Assembly: GCA_014237975.1 (NCBI GenBank)
Contig: JABACA010000008.1
Location: 1 to 64,000 of the forward strand
DNA length: 64,000 nucleotides
From: Mariniblastus sp.
GTDB lineage: Bacteria; Planctomycetota; Planctomycetia; Pirellulales; Pirellulaceae
Reading direction: 5' to 3'
The stretch's first letter is position 1; each line of letters begins with the position of its first letter. Below are positions 52,963 through 60,880 of the stretch, in pieces. Both the position numbers and the translations under genes were made by a program. The notes under the pieces were generated by a model. It was not told the origin of the DNA. It worked only from the letters and a program-made list of their open reading frames with translations, and did no database searches.

Positions 52963-53916
52963 CTAAGTAAACGGTGCAAAACTCTGCAACAACATTCCGA
53001 CAACCAGATTCCACCCGTCGACCATGACAAACAAGATGAGTTTCAAAGGAAAACTAACCATGGTCGGTGGGAGCATTAACATGCCCATCGAAACGGTAAC
53101 CGTTGACACAACGAGATCCAGGACAAGAAAAGGCAAATAGATCTGGAATCCCAGCAAAAAAGCCACTTTTAGTTCACTCACGAGAAATGCGGGCAACAGA
53201 ACGTTGACCGGTACTTGTTCCAAGCTCGTGGGTCGAGTCATTTCTTCATTGCGGGGAAGATATTTATAAAACAGGGCGATCGATTCTTTGTTGTCTGCAA
53301 TTTCGATCTGCTTTGCCATGAATTTCTTGACCGGAACCAATCCTCGAGCCCACGCCTCGTCCCAGCTGATGGTTTCCGAATTGGAGTAAGGGTCAATCGC
53401 TTGCTGCTTGACTTCATTCCAGACAGGCATCATGACCAACAAGGTAATGAACAACGACAATGCAGTTAAAACCTGGGTGGGTGGCAATTGTTGACCACCA
53501 AACGCCTGACGCAACAAGCTCAATACAACGATGACACGAACATAACAGGTTGTCATCAATACCAGCGCGGGTGCCAGGCTGAGTGCCCCGAGAAGTATCA
53601 GTGCTTTGATCGATGAGCCAGAATTTTCTCGCGAAACGAGGTTTTTTGCTTCGGAAGCGATTAGATCGGTCAACGAGGAACCCGTCTGCGGTTGCTCGAC
53701 GGCTGGTTCGTCCCGATCATCGGGCAGCTCGATCGACATCGGGCTGTTGGCAATCCTGGGACTTTCATCGAGAGATTGTGCCCATACCAAGTCGCATCCT
53801 GCACCCCATGCCAACGGGACGATAAGAACCAGACATCGCCGCAATAACACGGCCAATCGTCGAATGGCCCATGGAGCTAGGGAAGTATTTGAGTGCATGA
53901 ATAGTGTCCTGATCAC
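52963..53916 (-). CDS. fliP: Flagellar export protein FliP
   Basis: This 317-residue protein has a signal-like N-terminus, a disordered acidic stretch to about residue 100, and then the FliP core with LGALSLAPALVLMTTCYVRVIVVLSLLRQAFG, a large periplasmic loop and LGFQIYLPFLVLDLVVSTVTVSMGMLMLPPTMVSFPLKLILFVMVDGW. The core is conserved; the N-terminal extension is longer than in enterobacteria. Its ATG overlaps the fliO stop by 4 bp. Confidence 0.96.
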   Translation of the reverse strand: MIRTLFMHSNTSLAPWAIRRLAVLLRRCLVLIVPLAWGAGCDLVWAQSLDESPRIANSPMSIELPDDRDEPAVEQPQTGSSLTDLIASEAKNLVSRENSGSSIKALILLGALSLAPALVLMTTCYVRVIVVLSLLRQAFGGQQLPPTQVLTALSLFITLLVMMPVWNEVKQQAIDPYSNSETISWDEAWARGLVPVKKFMAKQIEIADNKESIALFYKYLPRNEEMTRPTSLEQVPVNVLLPAFLVSELKVAFLLGFQIYLPFLVLDLVVSTVTVSMGMLMLPPTMVSFPLKLILFVMVDGWNLVVGMLLQSFAPFT

Positions 53917-54743
53917 GCCTCGAAGACCGAACCGTTGGGTTGCGAGCGAACGACATTTTGTAGCTGCTGCAGAACGTCTCTTAAGTTATCCGCGGCTGGC
54001 GGTGCGGGCTGTTGGTCCGCCATGGTGGAACGATTTGGTTGGTTGGCCGGAACACTTACAGGACGGGCAACAGGATGGCTGACCGTTTGTTTCCGTCGTT
54101 TGACGGTGCATAACGAAGCGAGATACTCCACCTCTTGCGGGTCGGACACTTCGCCAATCAACTGCGAACCCTCGGCACTGTTAATCAACAGCAGCAGTTT
54201 GCTGCCCAGGCGAATGACCTGCAGGTGTTTCTTGGGTCCAAACGGTGTTGCACCCAGAACTTCGACAACTTCAACCGGCAATCCTCGTGACGAGGTAGGA
54301 TTGATTTTGCGTAACAGCCAAACAATTCCAAAATAGCCTCCCAACACGATTGCCAACGATCCCAGCATCTTGGCCAAATCCAGGTCGGCAAATTGTCCAC
54401 TGACGCCAGCGAGGAAACTGCTATCCGAGTTTTCTGCTTCCACAAGCTCAGCAAAAATCTCATCCGAAACGGTGAAATCTTCAACCGCTGGAATGTCGCT
54501 TGCAAGCGATTCCGCGCCAGCCTGGTCGACGGACCCATCCTGCGGGATTTCCATTGGCTGGAAATCGGCCGGTGCAACATGAGTATCTTCGTGAACCGAC
54601 GATGTATCTTGTGCGTCGAAAGAAGGTTCGAATTCTTGCTGAGCGGACAGCATGCTGTCGCAGGACAGGAATACCAATGCCGCTACGATGGCGAGCCATG
54701 GCCGTATTCTAACGGATGCAATATTTTTAAAAATCGACTTCAT
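53913..54743 (-). CDS. fliO: Flagellar biosynthesis protein FliO
   Basis: This 276-residue protein has a signal peptide/anchor, an acidic variable region, a membrane helix (LGSLAIVLGGYFGIVWLLRKI) near residues 125-147 and the conserved cytoplasmic FliO domain with VLGATPFGPKKHLQVIRLGSKLLLLINS. FliO helps FliP oligomerise. It is followed by fliP with an ATGA overlap. The start ATG 54743 lies after an AT-rich repeat region at 54787-54821. Confidence 0.9.
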   Translation of the reverse strand: MKSIFKNIASVRIRPWLAIVAALVFLSCDSMLSAQQEFEPSFDAQDTSSVHEDTHVAPADFQPMEIPQDGSVDQAGAESLASDIPAVEDFTVSDEIFAELVEAENSDSSFLAGVSGQFADLDLAKMLGSLAIVLGGYFGIVWLLRKINPTSSRGLPVEVVEVLGATPFGPKKHLQVIRLGSKLLLLINSAEGSQLIGEVSDPQEVEYLASLCTVKRRKQTVSHPVARPVSVPANQPNRSTMADQQPAPPAADNLRDVLQQLQNVVRSQPNGSVFEA

Positions 54744-54786
54744 CTTTGGTATCTTCCATGACGATAGTGATGAAGTAAAAATAGAC

Positions 54787-54821
54787 TTGAATTCAAATCC
54801 TTGAATTCACAAATTCAAATT
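54787..54821 (-). repeat. AT-rich direct and inverted TTGAATT repeats upstream of fliO
   Basis: TTGAATTCA occurs at 54787-54795 and 54801-54809 (14-bp period), followed by AATTCAAAT at 54812-54820 in the opposite sense. The cluster lies about 45-80 bp upstream of the fliO ATG and could be a regulator-binding region or simply an AT-rich spacer. Confidence 0.4.
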
Positions 54822-54888
54822 TTGGGCCGTTCTTTTCGCGGAAATCGCTGGATATCGCAAGTGCAATTCTTTGGCTGCCAGCAGCGGG

Positions 54889-56460
54889 TCAAGCAAAGTC
54901 GCGCAGCCAGCTTTTAATCACCTTGGCAGCCGTCTCCGGGTCCCGGTCGATTAGATTTGCCAACTTTGATTTTAGTTCTTCGCTGTCAGTTGGATCATAA
55001 TCCGATGCATTGGACGTCGATTCCGCAGACGGATGCAAGTCGGGAACTCGCATGATATTGAACAGCACACTGATGAACCCAAGCAATCCAACTGCCAACA
55101 GTGGCCAATGACGTTTTGCACTGTTTCTTAACCAATTCCATGTCTCGGCGCTGGCCTGGTCACCCGAGGGCTCACCCTCCAAAACCACCGCAACGGGTAA
55201 CTCATTCTGAGCAACCGCATTTGGCAGAATGGGATTCACACGTTTAATAATATCGTCCTTGATCAGTTTAAATTTACTGTCCGCAGATTTGACAGTCACA
55301 TTGGCCGAGTCCGTTGGACATCGCATGGTTCCCAATAATCTAGCGGGAATCCGAATGATGACATGGACGCTTTCCGTAGCGGAACCCTTTGGTTCGGCGT
55401 GCCGTTCATTGGACTCGTTCAGTCGATCGACTGAATCTGCGGTTTCCAGATGGCCAACCAACTTGGTAACCACTGGAAAGACGTTAATAGCAGCCGTTCC
55501 GTTGGCTCCAGGAACAGCAGTTTTCAAAGCCCTGGGCAGCGCCGCATTGACGTCTTTGGTTGGAATGCGACTTGCGATGCCAATCGGTTCTGCCGGCTTC
55601 AGTCCGCGCGGTTGAACCTGGTTGTGCAAAGTCAGCTTGTCAGATCCCGGGTGATCACCGTTCTGCTCGACATGAACATCGATTTCAATACCGGGATATT
55701 CAACGAGGATGCGTTCAATTTTCTTCATGTAATACCGCTGTCGATCGATGCGCCAACGCGCCGACTGGGCATGTACATTCCCATTAACGGAATCTTCTGG
55801 ATGAGCCCGACCCTCGTTTAAATCGGTCAACACAATATCTTCGGGTGAAAGCCCGGAAAAAGCACCGGCGATCGTTTCTCGTATCGTGGAAATATTGTCC
55901 CACGAGAGAATTTGTTCCGACTTTGGCTGGACAACCACCACGGCTGACATTTTCACAGGCTCAAAGATACCGTTGCAACCAGAATCACACTCCAACCATG
56001 CCTCATCGACGTAAGGCAGCCTGACAATCATATCCATCACTTCACGACGTTTCCTCAGCTTCGCAATCCGTTCACGCTCGCTGGGGGCCAGAAGAAAATT
56101 CGATTTCAGGGAGTCATCCTGCCGGGTACCAAACCCCGGTATTCCGTGTTTTTCAAGTGCCGAATAGTATTTTTGTTTGAGCATATTGGGAACCATGATA
56201 CTGCCATTTACCAACTCATAGTCCCGCAGTCCTTCAATATTCAGTGCCCTGACAATCTCCTGTGTTTGGCTCGGTCGACAAGGTTCCCCGTCTAGCAAAT
56301 CAGAGCGCATGATTTCTTTTTGGAAATTCGAAAAGTGCAGCGCCGTCAGCAGGCCCATCAGCAAGAGGATTCCAAAGGTCGCCCGGCGGTGGCGAGGGCG
56401 TAGCCATTGAGCCAGCTTGTCGGTGATTTGTTGTGATGAATCCAAGTGGGCCGCTCCCAT
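54889..56460 (-). CDS. fliF: Divergent flagellar MS-ring protein FliF
   Basis: This 523-residue protein has an N-terminal helix (ATFGILLLMGLLTALHF) and a C-terminal helix (HWPLLAVGLLGFISVLFNIM, about 451-472) flanking a periplasmic region. That region includes a YscJ/FliF-type beta domain (RREVMDMIVRLPYVDEAWLECD and IVRETIAGAFSGLSPEDIVLTDLNEG). The last 30 residues (LANLIDRDPETAAKVIKSWLRDFA) match the FliG-binding tail of FliF. It is shorter and more divergent than typical FliF. It lies 3 bp after the HATPase-like gene and precedes fliO. MS-ring function is inferred from tail, topology and operon. Confidence 0.82.
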   Translation of the reverse strand: MGAAHLDSSQQITDKLAQWLRPRHRRATFGILLLMGLLTALHFSNFQKEIMRSDLLDGEPCRPSQTQEIVRALNIEGLRDYELVNGSIMVPNMLKQKYYSALEKHGIPGFGTRQDDSLKSNFLLAPSERERIAKLRKRREVMDMIVRLPYVDEAWLECDSGCNGIFEPVKMSAVVVVQPKSEQILSWDNISTIRETIAGAFSGLSPEDIVLTDLNEGRAHPEDSVNGNVHAQSARWRIDRQRYYMKKIERILVEYPGIEIDVHVEQNGDHPGSDKLTLHNQVQPRGLKPAEPIGIASRIPTKDVNAALPRALKTAVPGANGTAAINVFPVVTKLVGHLETADSVDRLNESNERHAEPKGSATESVHVIIRIPARLLGTMRCPTDSANVTVKSADSKFKLIKDDIIKRVNPILPNAVAQNELPVAVVLEGEPSGDQASAETWNWLRNSAKRHWPLLAVGLLGFISVLFNIMRVPDLHPSAESTSNASDYDPTDSEELKSKLANLIDRDPETAAKVIKSWLRDFA

Positions 56461-56463
56461 TGC

Positions 56464-56976
56464 CTAGCCTGCTTTTCGTACCGCAAAGCGAGGAATCACC
56501 AATACATTGGCGGTACCTCCCTGTGGACATTCCCAAGTTTGCACCTGCCCACCATGGATCATCGCCGCCGAGTTTGCGATCTCCAGATGCTCTTGAACGC
56601 ACATTCCCTGCAAACGAATTGGCTCGTTTTCCGGATTAAAGTCCGGTTCGGTGGGAGGTAATACATCTGCCGAACGTGTATCCGCAATTTCCAGCTCCCA
56701 CTGGTGTCGGCAATCTACCAGGGTGACCAGCAATTCACCGCCGGACGGCATCGAGTCAATCGCGTTCTCAATCAGATTCGCAACGGCTCGATGAATCGCC
56801 TCCGGAAAAACGTCGGCTGTGACATTCGGCAAATCCGTTTCTACACGAATATTGTGTTGCTCAAACCTGCTCGTAAAAGAAGCAACCAAGTCTTTCGTCA
56901 AACTGTTTATTTCGATCGAAGTCTTAGTCGACTTTTTTCCCATTCCGGAACCTGACGACTCATTTTTCAGATGCAT
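56464..56976 (-). CDS. HATPase-domain protein with degraded ATP-binding boxes
   Basis: This 170-residue protein heads the flagellar operon. It matches the ATPase half of FlrB-type histidine kinases, with the N-box-like AVANLIENAIDSMPSGGELLVTL and the C-terminal IHGGQVQTWECPQGGTANVLVIP. The G1 box is EIADTRSA and the expected GTGLGL is LQGMCVQE, so nucleotide binding is doubtful. There is no HisKA dimerisation domain or phosphorylatable His. Start 56976 is supported by GAGGG upstream and a promoter at 57015-57044. It may be an adaptor or regulator of flagellar gene expression. Confidence 0.75.
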   Translation of the reverse strand: MHLKNESSGSGMGKKSTKTSIEINSLTKDLVASFTSRFEQHNIRVETDLPNVTADVFPEAIHRAVANLIENAIDSMPSGGELLVTLVDCRHQWELEIADTRSADVLPPTEPDFNPENEPIRLQGMCVQEHLEIANSAAMIHGGQVQTWECPQGGTANVLVIPRFAVRKAG

Positions 56977-57014
56977 CTTAAAACCCTCGCTACGAATTTA
57001 TTTTTGAGGAGATG

Positions 57015-57044
57015 CTTGTAGCGAAAGATCAAAGTTCTTGTCAA
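57015..57044 (-). promoter_or_regulatory. Sigma-70-like promoter of the flagellar operon
   Basis: On the minus strand TTGACA (57044-57039, perfect -35) and TACAAG (57020-57015, 4 of 6 to the -10 consensus) are 18 bp apart. The predicted start is near 57008, giving a leader of about 32 nt before the HATPase gene. No sigma-54 or sigma-28 box was seen. Confidence 0.55.
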
Positions 57045-57192
57045 TGCAGGCCGATGAGCGTTTTTCCGAAAAAACCTTTAGATTCCCCAACCCATCAAAA
57101 AAATGACCGTTTCCTGCGCAAGAAAATGCCTGCCTAGGCGGGGAAACGAACAGATGGTTCGGGAAAAAACCGACAAATAAAATGAAGATAAA

Positions 57193-57942
57193 CTAGTCGG
57201 TGACTGCAGTCTGGATCATATCCATGATCCAGCAATTGACATCTGATAGCATGGAATCCACCAGTTGGTCATCCCCGGGATATTGCCGCAAGGTGACTGA
57301 AAAACCGGCGATGTGCAGCAGACGGAGCTGTTGGCATAGCTTGGATTGATCAAAGGTAATCGAATTTCGGCAATGGGCCCAAAACAACTCCAGACGACGG
57401 CATTTTTTCCAGTCGCTCAACGGAGTATGGGTTTCAGGTATTGGTCCGTTGATCGAAATCAAACCCGCAAATAAATCAGGTTTTTCAAAGGCAATTCGGT
57501 AGGCCATTGTCCCGGCAGCACCAAAACCACCAATAAAAATCTTGTCCGGCGCAATATTGAACCGCATCATGGCTCGATCGATAGCACTCGTCACCGACGC
57601 ATGAGCGGCTTCGATGCACGATCTTGTTTGTTCCCAATAAAAACCTCGTACTGAGTCACCGACGACCGACTGCGGCGCCACAGCAGCGTAGTTCCTCAGG
57701 CTGAGGCCAGGCATGACATTCTGAATCTGCTCGGAAGTACTGCCATCGCTGTGCAACCAGACCACCAAGGGGTATTGATAGGTCTTCGCGTAGTGCAGTG
57801 GCACAAACAACGAACAATCTGCGGCGGCGTCAGGGAGTCCGGCAAGGTTTTCAGAAGCCAAACTTGCCAGCTTCTCTCCAACCTGAGAGGTCGCCTTGTT
57901 TAAAGAAGCACTAGCCAGCGGGCTGATCTTGATTCTATTCAT
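57193..57942 (-). CDS. Esterase-fold protein lacking the nucleophile Ser
   Basis: This 249-residue protein has the fold of phospholipase/carboxylesterase-type alpha/beta hydrolases, with PLVVWLHSDGSTSEQI and a structural FIGGFGAAGTMAYRIA. The elbow motif G-F-G-A-A-G has Gly141 where the nucleophile Ser normally lies (GFSXGG). The usual late His is not obvious: the matching segment is RQYPGDDQLVDSMLSDVNCWIMD. It therefore looks like a pseudo-esterase that may bind but not hydrolyse. It is minus strand between the flagellar operon and mdh. The substrate is unknown. Confidence 0.75.
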   Translation of the reverse strand: MNRIKISPLASASLNKATSQVGEKLASLASENLAGLPDAAADCSLFVPLHYAKTYQYPLVVWLHSDGSTSEQIQNVMPGLSLRNYAAVAPQSVVGDSVRGFYWEQTRSCIEAAHASVTSAIDRAMMRFNIAPDKIFIGGFGAAGTMAYRIAFEKPDLFAGLISINGPIPETHTPLSDWKKCRRLELFWAHCRNSITFDQSKLCQQLRLLHIAGFSVTLRQYPGDDQLVDSMLSDVNCWIMDMIQTAVTD

Positions 57943-58126
57943 TCGCCTGTCGCGTTAAAGACTGACGGTTTGTTGATAATTAAGTCTCACGTTGTAAGAC
58001 ACGCGCGTTTGAAAGTCAACCGCATTCGCCACCCGATTGGTTGCAATAATACCAAGCTGGCAGCCAAAAAAAAACAGACCCAAATTAACGGGATGCTAGC
58101 GATGATTGTTGTTCAACAAACGCCCG

Positions 58127-58162
58127 GTCCAACAACAAGTCCAACAACAAGTCCAACAACAA
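58127..58162 (+). repeat. Three perfect 12-bp tandem repeats
   Basis: GTCCAACAACAA is repeated three times without change in the non-coding gap between the pseudo-esterase start (57942) and the mdh stop (58217). It probably reflects slippage; ORFs across it are not credible. Confidence 0.9.
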
Positions 58163-58216
58163 ATTCAGGTTACATCAAAAACGGCCTGCTTGATGTTTCG
58201 AAAAAACAACACCAAC

Positions 58217-59194
58217 CTAAAGCAGGTCTTTGACGGCCTCTCGTTCCTCATTGAGTTCGTTCATAGTGGCCTGCATCCGCTGTTGGCTAAAATCATCGAT
58301 CTCCAAACCTTGCACTATGGCATACTCTCCATCCTGGCAGGTCACCGGGAAGGAATAGATCAGGCCCTCGGAAATCCCATAACTACCGTCACTCGACACG
58401 GCCATACTGACCCAGTCGCCATGACGAGAGCCAAGCATCCAATCATGGATATGATCAATGGCAGCATTGGCAGCCGACGCAGCGCTGGAGGCGCCACGAG
58501 CCTTGATAATCTCTGCGCCTCGTTGTTGCACGGTCGGTATAAACGTCTCCTGATACCAAGCTTCCTCTACCAGATCCGCGGCGGCATTCCCGTTAATAAT
58601 CGTTTTTGAAATATCCGGGTACTGTGTCGCAGAGTGATTACCCCAGATCGTCATATGGTAAACGTCTAGCGATGCGGCATCTGTCTTCAAGGCCAGTTGG
58701 CTGATCGCCCGATTATGATCCAAGCGGGTCATCGCTGTGATTTGCCGTGGATTGATATCGGGAGCGTTGGCCATCGTGATCAGTGCATTGGTATTGGCTG
58801 GGTTGCCAACAACCAGAACCCTGATATTCCGGTTTGCGTTTTCGTTGATCGCTTTGCCCTGCACCGAGAAGATCTTGGAGTTGGCTTCCAATAGATCCTT
58901 GCGCAACATTCCCTGTTTGCGCGGCATGGCGCCGACCAACAGTCCGAATTCAGCGTCGGCAAAAGCTGTATTCGGATCGTCGGTGGCCACAATATCCTGC
59001 AACAACGGAAAAGCGCAATCATGCAATTCCATTACAACGCCCCTCAATGCATCCATCGCCGGTGGAATCTCCAGCAATTGGAGAATCACTGGTTGGTCTG
59101 GTCCAAGCATATCGCCTGCGGCAATCCGAAATAGTAATCCGTAACTGATTTGACCGGCTGCCCCGGTAACGGTTACGCGTACAGGATCTTTCAT
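58217..59194 (-). CDS. mdh: Malate dehydrogenase
   Basis: This 325-residue NAD-dependent enzyme interconverts malate and oxaloacetate in the TCA cycle. It has the Rossmann motif [17 protein letters not shown], the coenzyme region [30 protein letters not shown], the substrate/catalytic segment [13 protein letters not shown] and [11 protein letters not shown]. It is of the group I (MDH type 2, eukaryotic cytosolic-like) lineage. ATG 59194 is preceded by AGGGAAG; the track start at 59263 is unlikely. Minus strand, alone. Confidence 0.96.
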   Translation of the reverse strand: MKDPVRVTVTGAAGQISYGLLFRIAAGDMLGPDQPVILQLLEIPPAMDALRGVVMELHDCAFPLLQDIVATDDPNTAFADAEFGLLVGAMPRKQGMLRKDLLEANSKIFSVQGKAINENANRNIRVLVVGNPANTNALITMANAPDINPRQITAMTRLDHNRAISQLALKTDAASLDVYHMTIWGNHSATQYPDISKTIINGNAAADLVEEAWYQETFIPTVQQRGAEIIKARGASSAASAANAAIDHIHDWMLGSRHGDWVSMAVSSDGSYGISEGLIYSFPVTCQDGEYAIVQGLEIDDFSQQRMQATMNELNEEREAVKDLL

Positions 59195-59410
59195 ATCTTC
59201 CCTTATCAAAAGATGGAGATTGTCGGCATCGACTTTCAATCTTCCCAAGCACAATTCAAACAAATCCTCACGGTCCGATTTCCCGACAACCGTTTGGAAG
59301 AACCAAATGCCGAACCCGCGAATATCGCCAAGCCGCTGTCCGATTTCAAGTGGGGACGCTTGTTCTCGACCGTTTATCCCCTGCTAGAATCTCAAACTTG
59401 CCAATCCTGG

Positions 59411-60880
59411 CTAACTTTCAGGCGGGACGCCGATCCCACCCGAGCCTTTCCCCTCATCGGCTGCTTTCTCGTTCGTCTCCAAGGGGGTCGGTTTCAGATC
59501 GTCCTGGAATTCGTGAAACCGACCATGCATAGGATTTTTCTGCCGCTGGTCGGACCGGTGGAAATACCAGATCAACCCGGCAATGCCGAGCCCGACAACA
59601 CCTAACACCGTCAACAAAAAGTTATCAATCGAATGTTTGGAGCTGTTACTGATTCTGGGTTCAATCCCTATAACGAGTGGGCTGACCTGCCCCAAGGAAG
59701 GGTGTAATCGCGAGGTAAACTCGGAGTCGTAGTTCCAGAATTTCATGAAAAATCCATCGATCGTCACTCGCTTACCCCGGATTTCCTCGATCGTTCCCGG
59801 CAATCGTGGTACGCATACGGTTGCTGGAAAACGGTTTTTGTAAACCACGTCTTCCGTCTCAGCCGACGCATCATCTGGCGTTTGGCTTTTGATCACGATC
59901 CGGCTATCGCCCAAGGGGATAAACATGTCCAGTTCGTAATAGTAATCCAGGCCCAATCGTTCACGAACCGCTTTGCGATCGATATAGATTCTTACCGCGC
60001 GTTTGACATGGCCTGTAAACTGAACGGCCCCACCAAAATGGTCCTTGGGGTTTTCCAGCAATTCCACGAATCCTATCTGGTTTCCCTTAAAATCATTCGG
60101 CGTCAAACGTTCCACTGCGTCCAATAGCTGAAAAAAACAACTCGAGTCACTTTCCGTAATCGCCCGATTATTATTTTGCTTTACGAATTCAAATTGCCCA
60201 ATATCGACGCCATTGCGGGCCAACAGGAGATGACTTTCGTTGACGCCAGCAACCGCACCAACCCGATCCGGAAACCAGCCCATTCGATCCGTTACAAACA
60301 ACGGAGCCAGGGAAACGCCTGCTGTCAGTTCACCGGTCGGCGCTGTTTCGGCAGGATCAGAAAAATCAACGACTGCCTGGAAAAATCCTCGACATCGAAA
60401 TGGCTCATCCATGGAGGTACGGACGGGCCACACCCGGGGCACAGAGCAAGCGGCAACCATAAATGACTTACCCGTATCTGATTCAACACGGGCTAAATAA
60501 AACCCTTTGATTTTTGAATTTTCGTACTTCTCCGGCAAACGAATCGGATAGACCATTTTTACCCTGCCCGTTAATTCAAAAACCTGAAACCGATATTTTT
60601 GAGGATTGTCCTCGATCGCCTGCAGGCCAATACCGCGCGTGTACTCGGCATAACGTTGCCAACTTTCCGGGGAAGCATTGGCAGCCCGCAACAGCAACCG
60701 GATCATGAATTCATCGGAGGCCGAAAACTGCGACTCATCAATAACATCGTATAACTCACTCGGCTCAAATCCGGAAAGGGCCGAGGGTAGTTCCTGCTGG
60801 GCGGCGGATGAGCCGGAAATGAGCAGCGCCAGGCTAAAACCGGCAAGCCAAGCTGAGACAACCCGTTTCCCGCTATTCAT
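59411..60880 (-). CDS. Membrane protein with two copies of a repeated domain, function unknown
   Basis: This 489-residue protein has a signal peptide (WLAGFSLALLISGSSAAQ), two copies of a similar domain (about 95-200 and 275-410) and a C-terminal helix (FLLTVLGVVGLGIAGLIWYF, 420-440) with a short cytoplasmic tail. Each copy has the pattern V..TG.V, a lengthy beta region, a C/VP..W or VP.L segment, then GFF.K/Q and a final APLF/PLVIG. It shares this domain once with the next gene upstream. The ATG at 60880 overlaps the upstream stop (ATGAATAG). I recognise no named family; similar proteins seem to occur in planctomycetes. Confidence 0.78.
   Translation of the reverse strand: MNSGKRVVSAWLAGFSLALLISGSSAAQQELPSALSGFEPSELYDVIDESQFSASDEFMIRLLLRAANASPESWQRYAEYTRGIGLQAIEDNPQKYRFQVFELTGRVKMVYPIRLPEKYENSKIKGFYLARVESDTGKSFMVAACSVPRVWPVRTSMDEPFRCRGFFQAVVDFSDPAETAPTGELTAGVSLAPLFVTDRMGWFPDRVGAVAGVNESHLLLARNGVDIGQFEFVKQNNNRAITESDSSCFFQLLDAVERLTPNDFKGNQIGFVELLENPKDHFGGAVQFTGHVKRAVRIYIDRKAVRERLGLDYYYELDMFIPLGDSRIVIKSQTPDDASAETEDVVYKNRFPATVCVPRLPGTIEEIRGKRVTIDGFFMKFWNYDSEFTSRLHPSLGQVSPLVIGIEPRISNSSKHSIDNFLLTVLGVVGLGIAGLIWYFHRSDQRQKNPMHGRFHEFQDDLKPTPLETNEKAADEGKGSGGIGVPPES

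Noticed and set aside
57970-58609. Plus ORFs across the 12-bp repeats (Gln-rich)
   Set aside because: The repeat yields a short Gln/Val run in one frame; the rest is antisense to mdh. Not credible as a gene.
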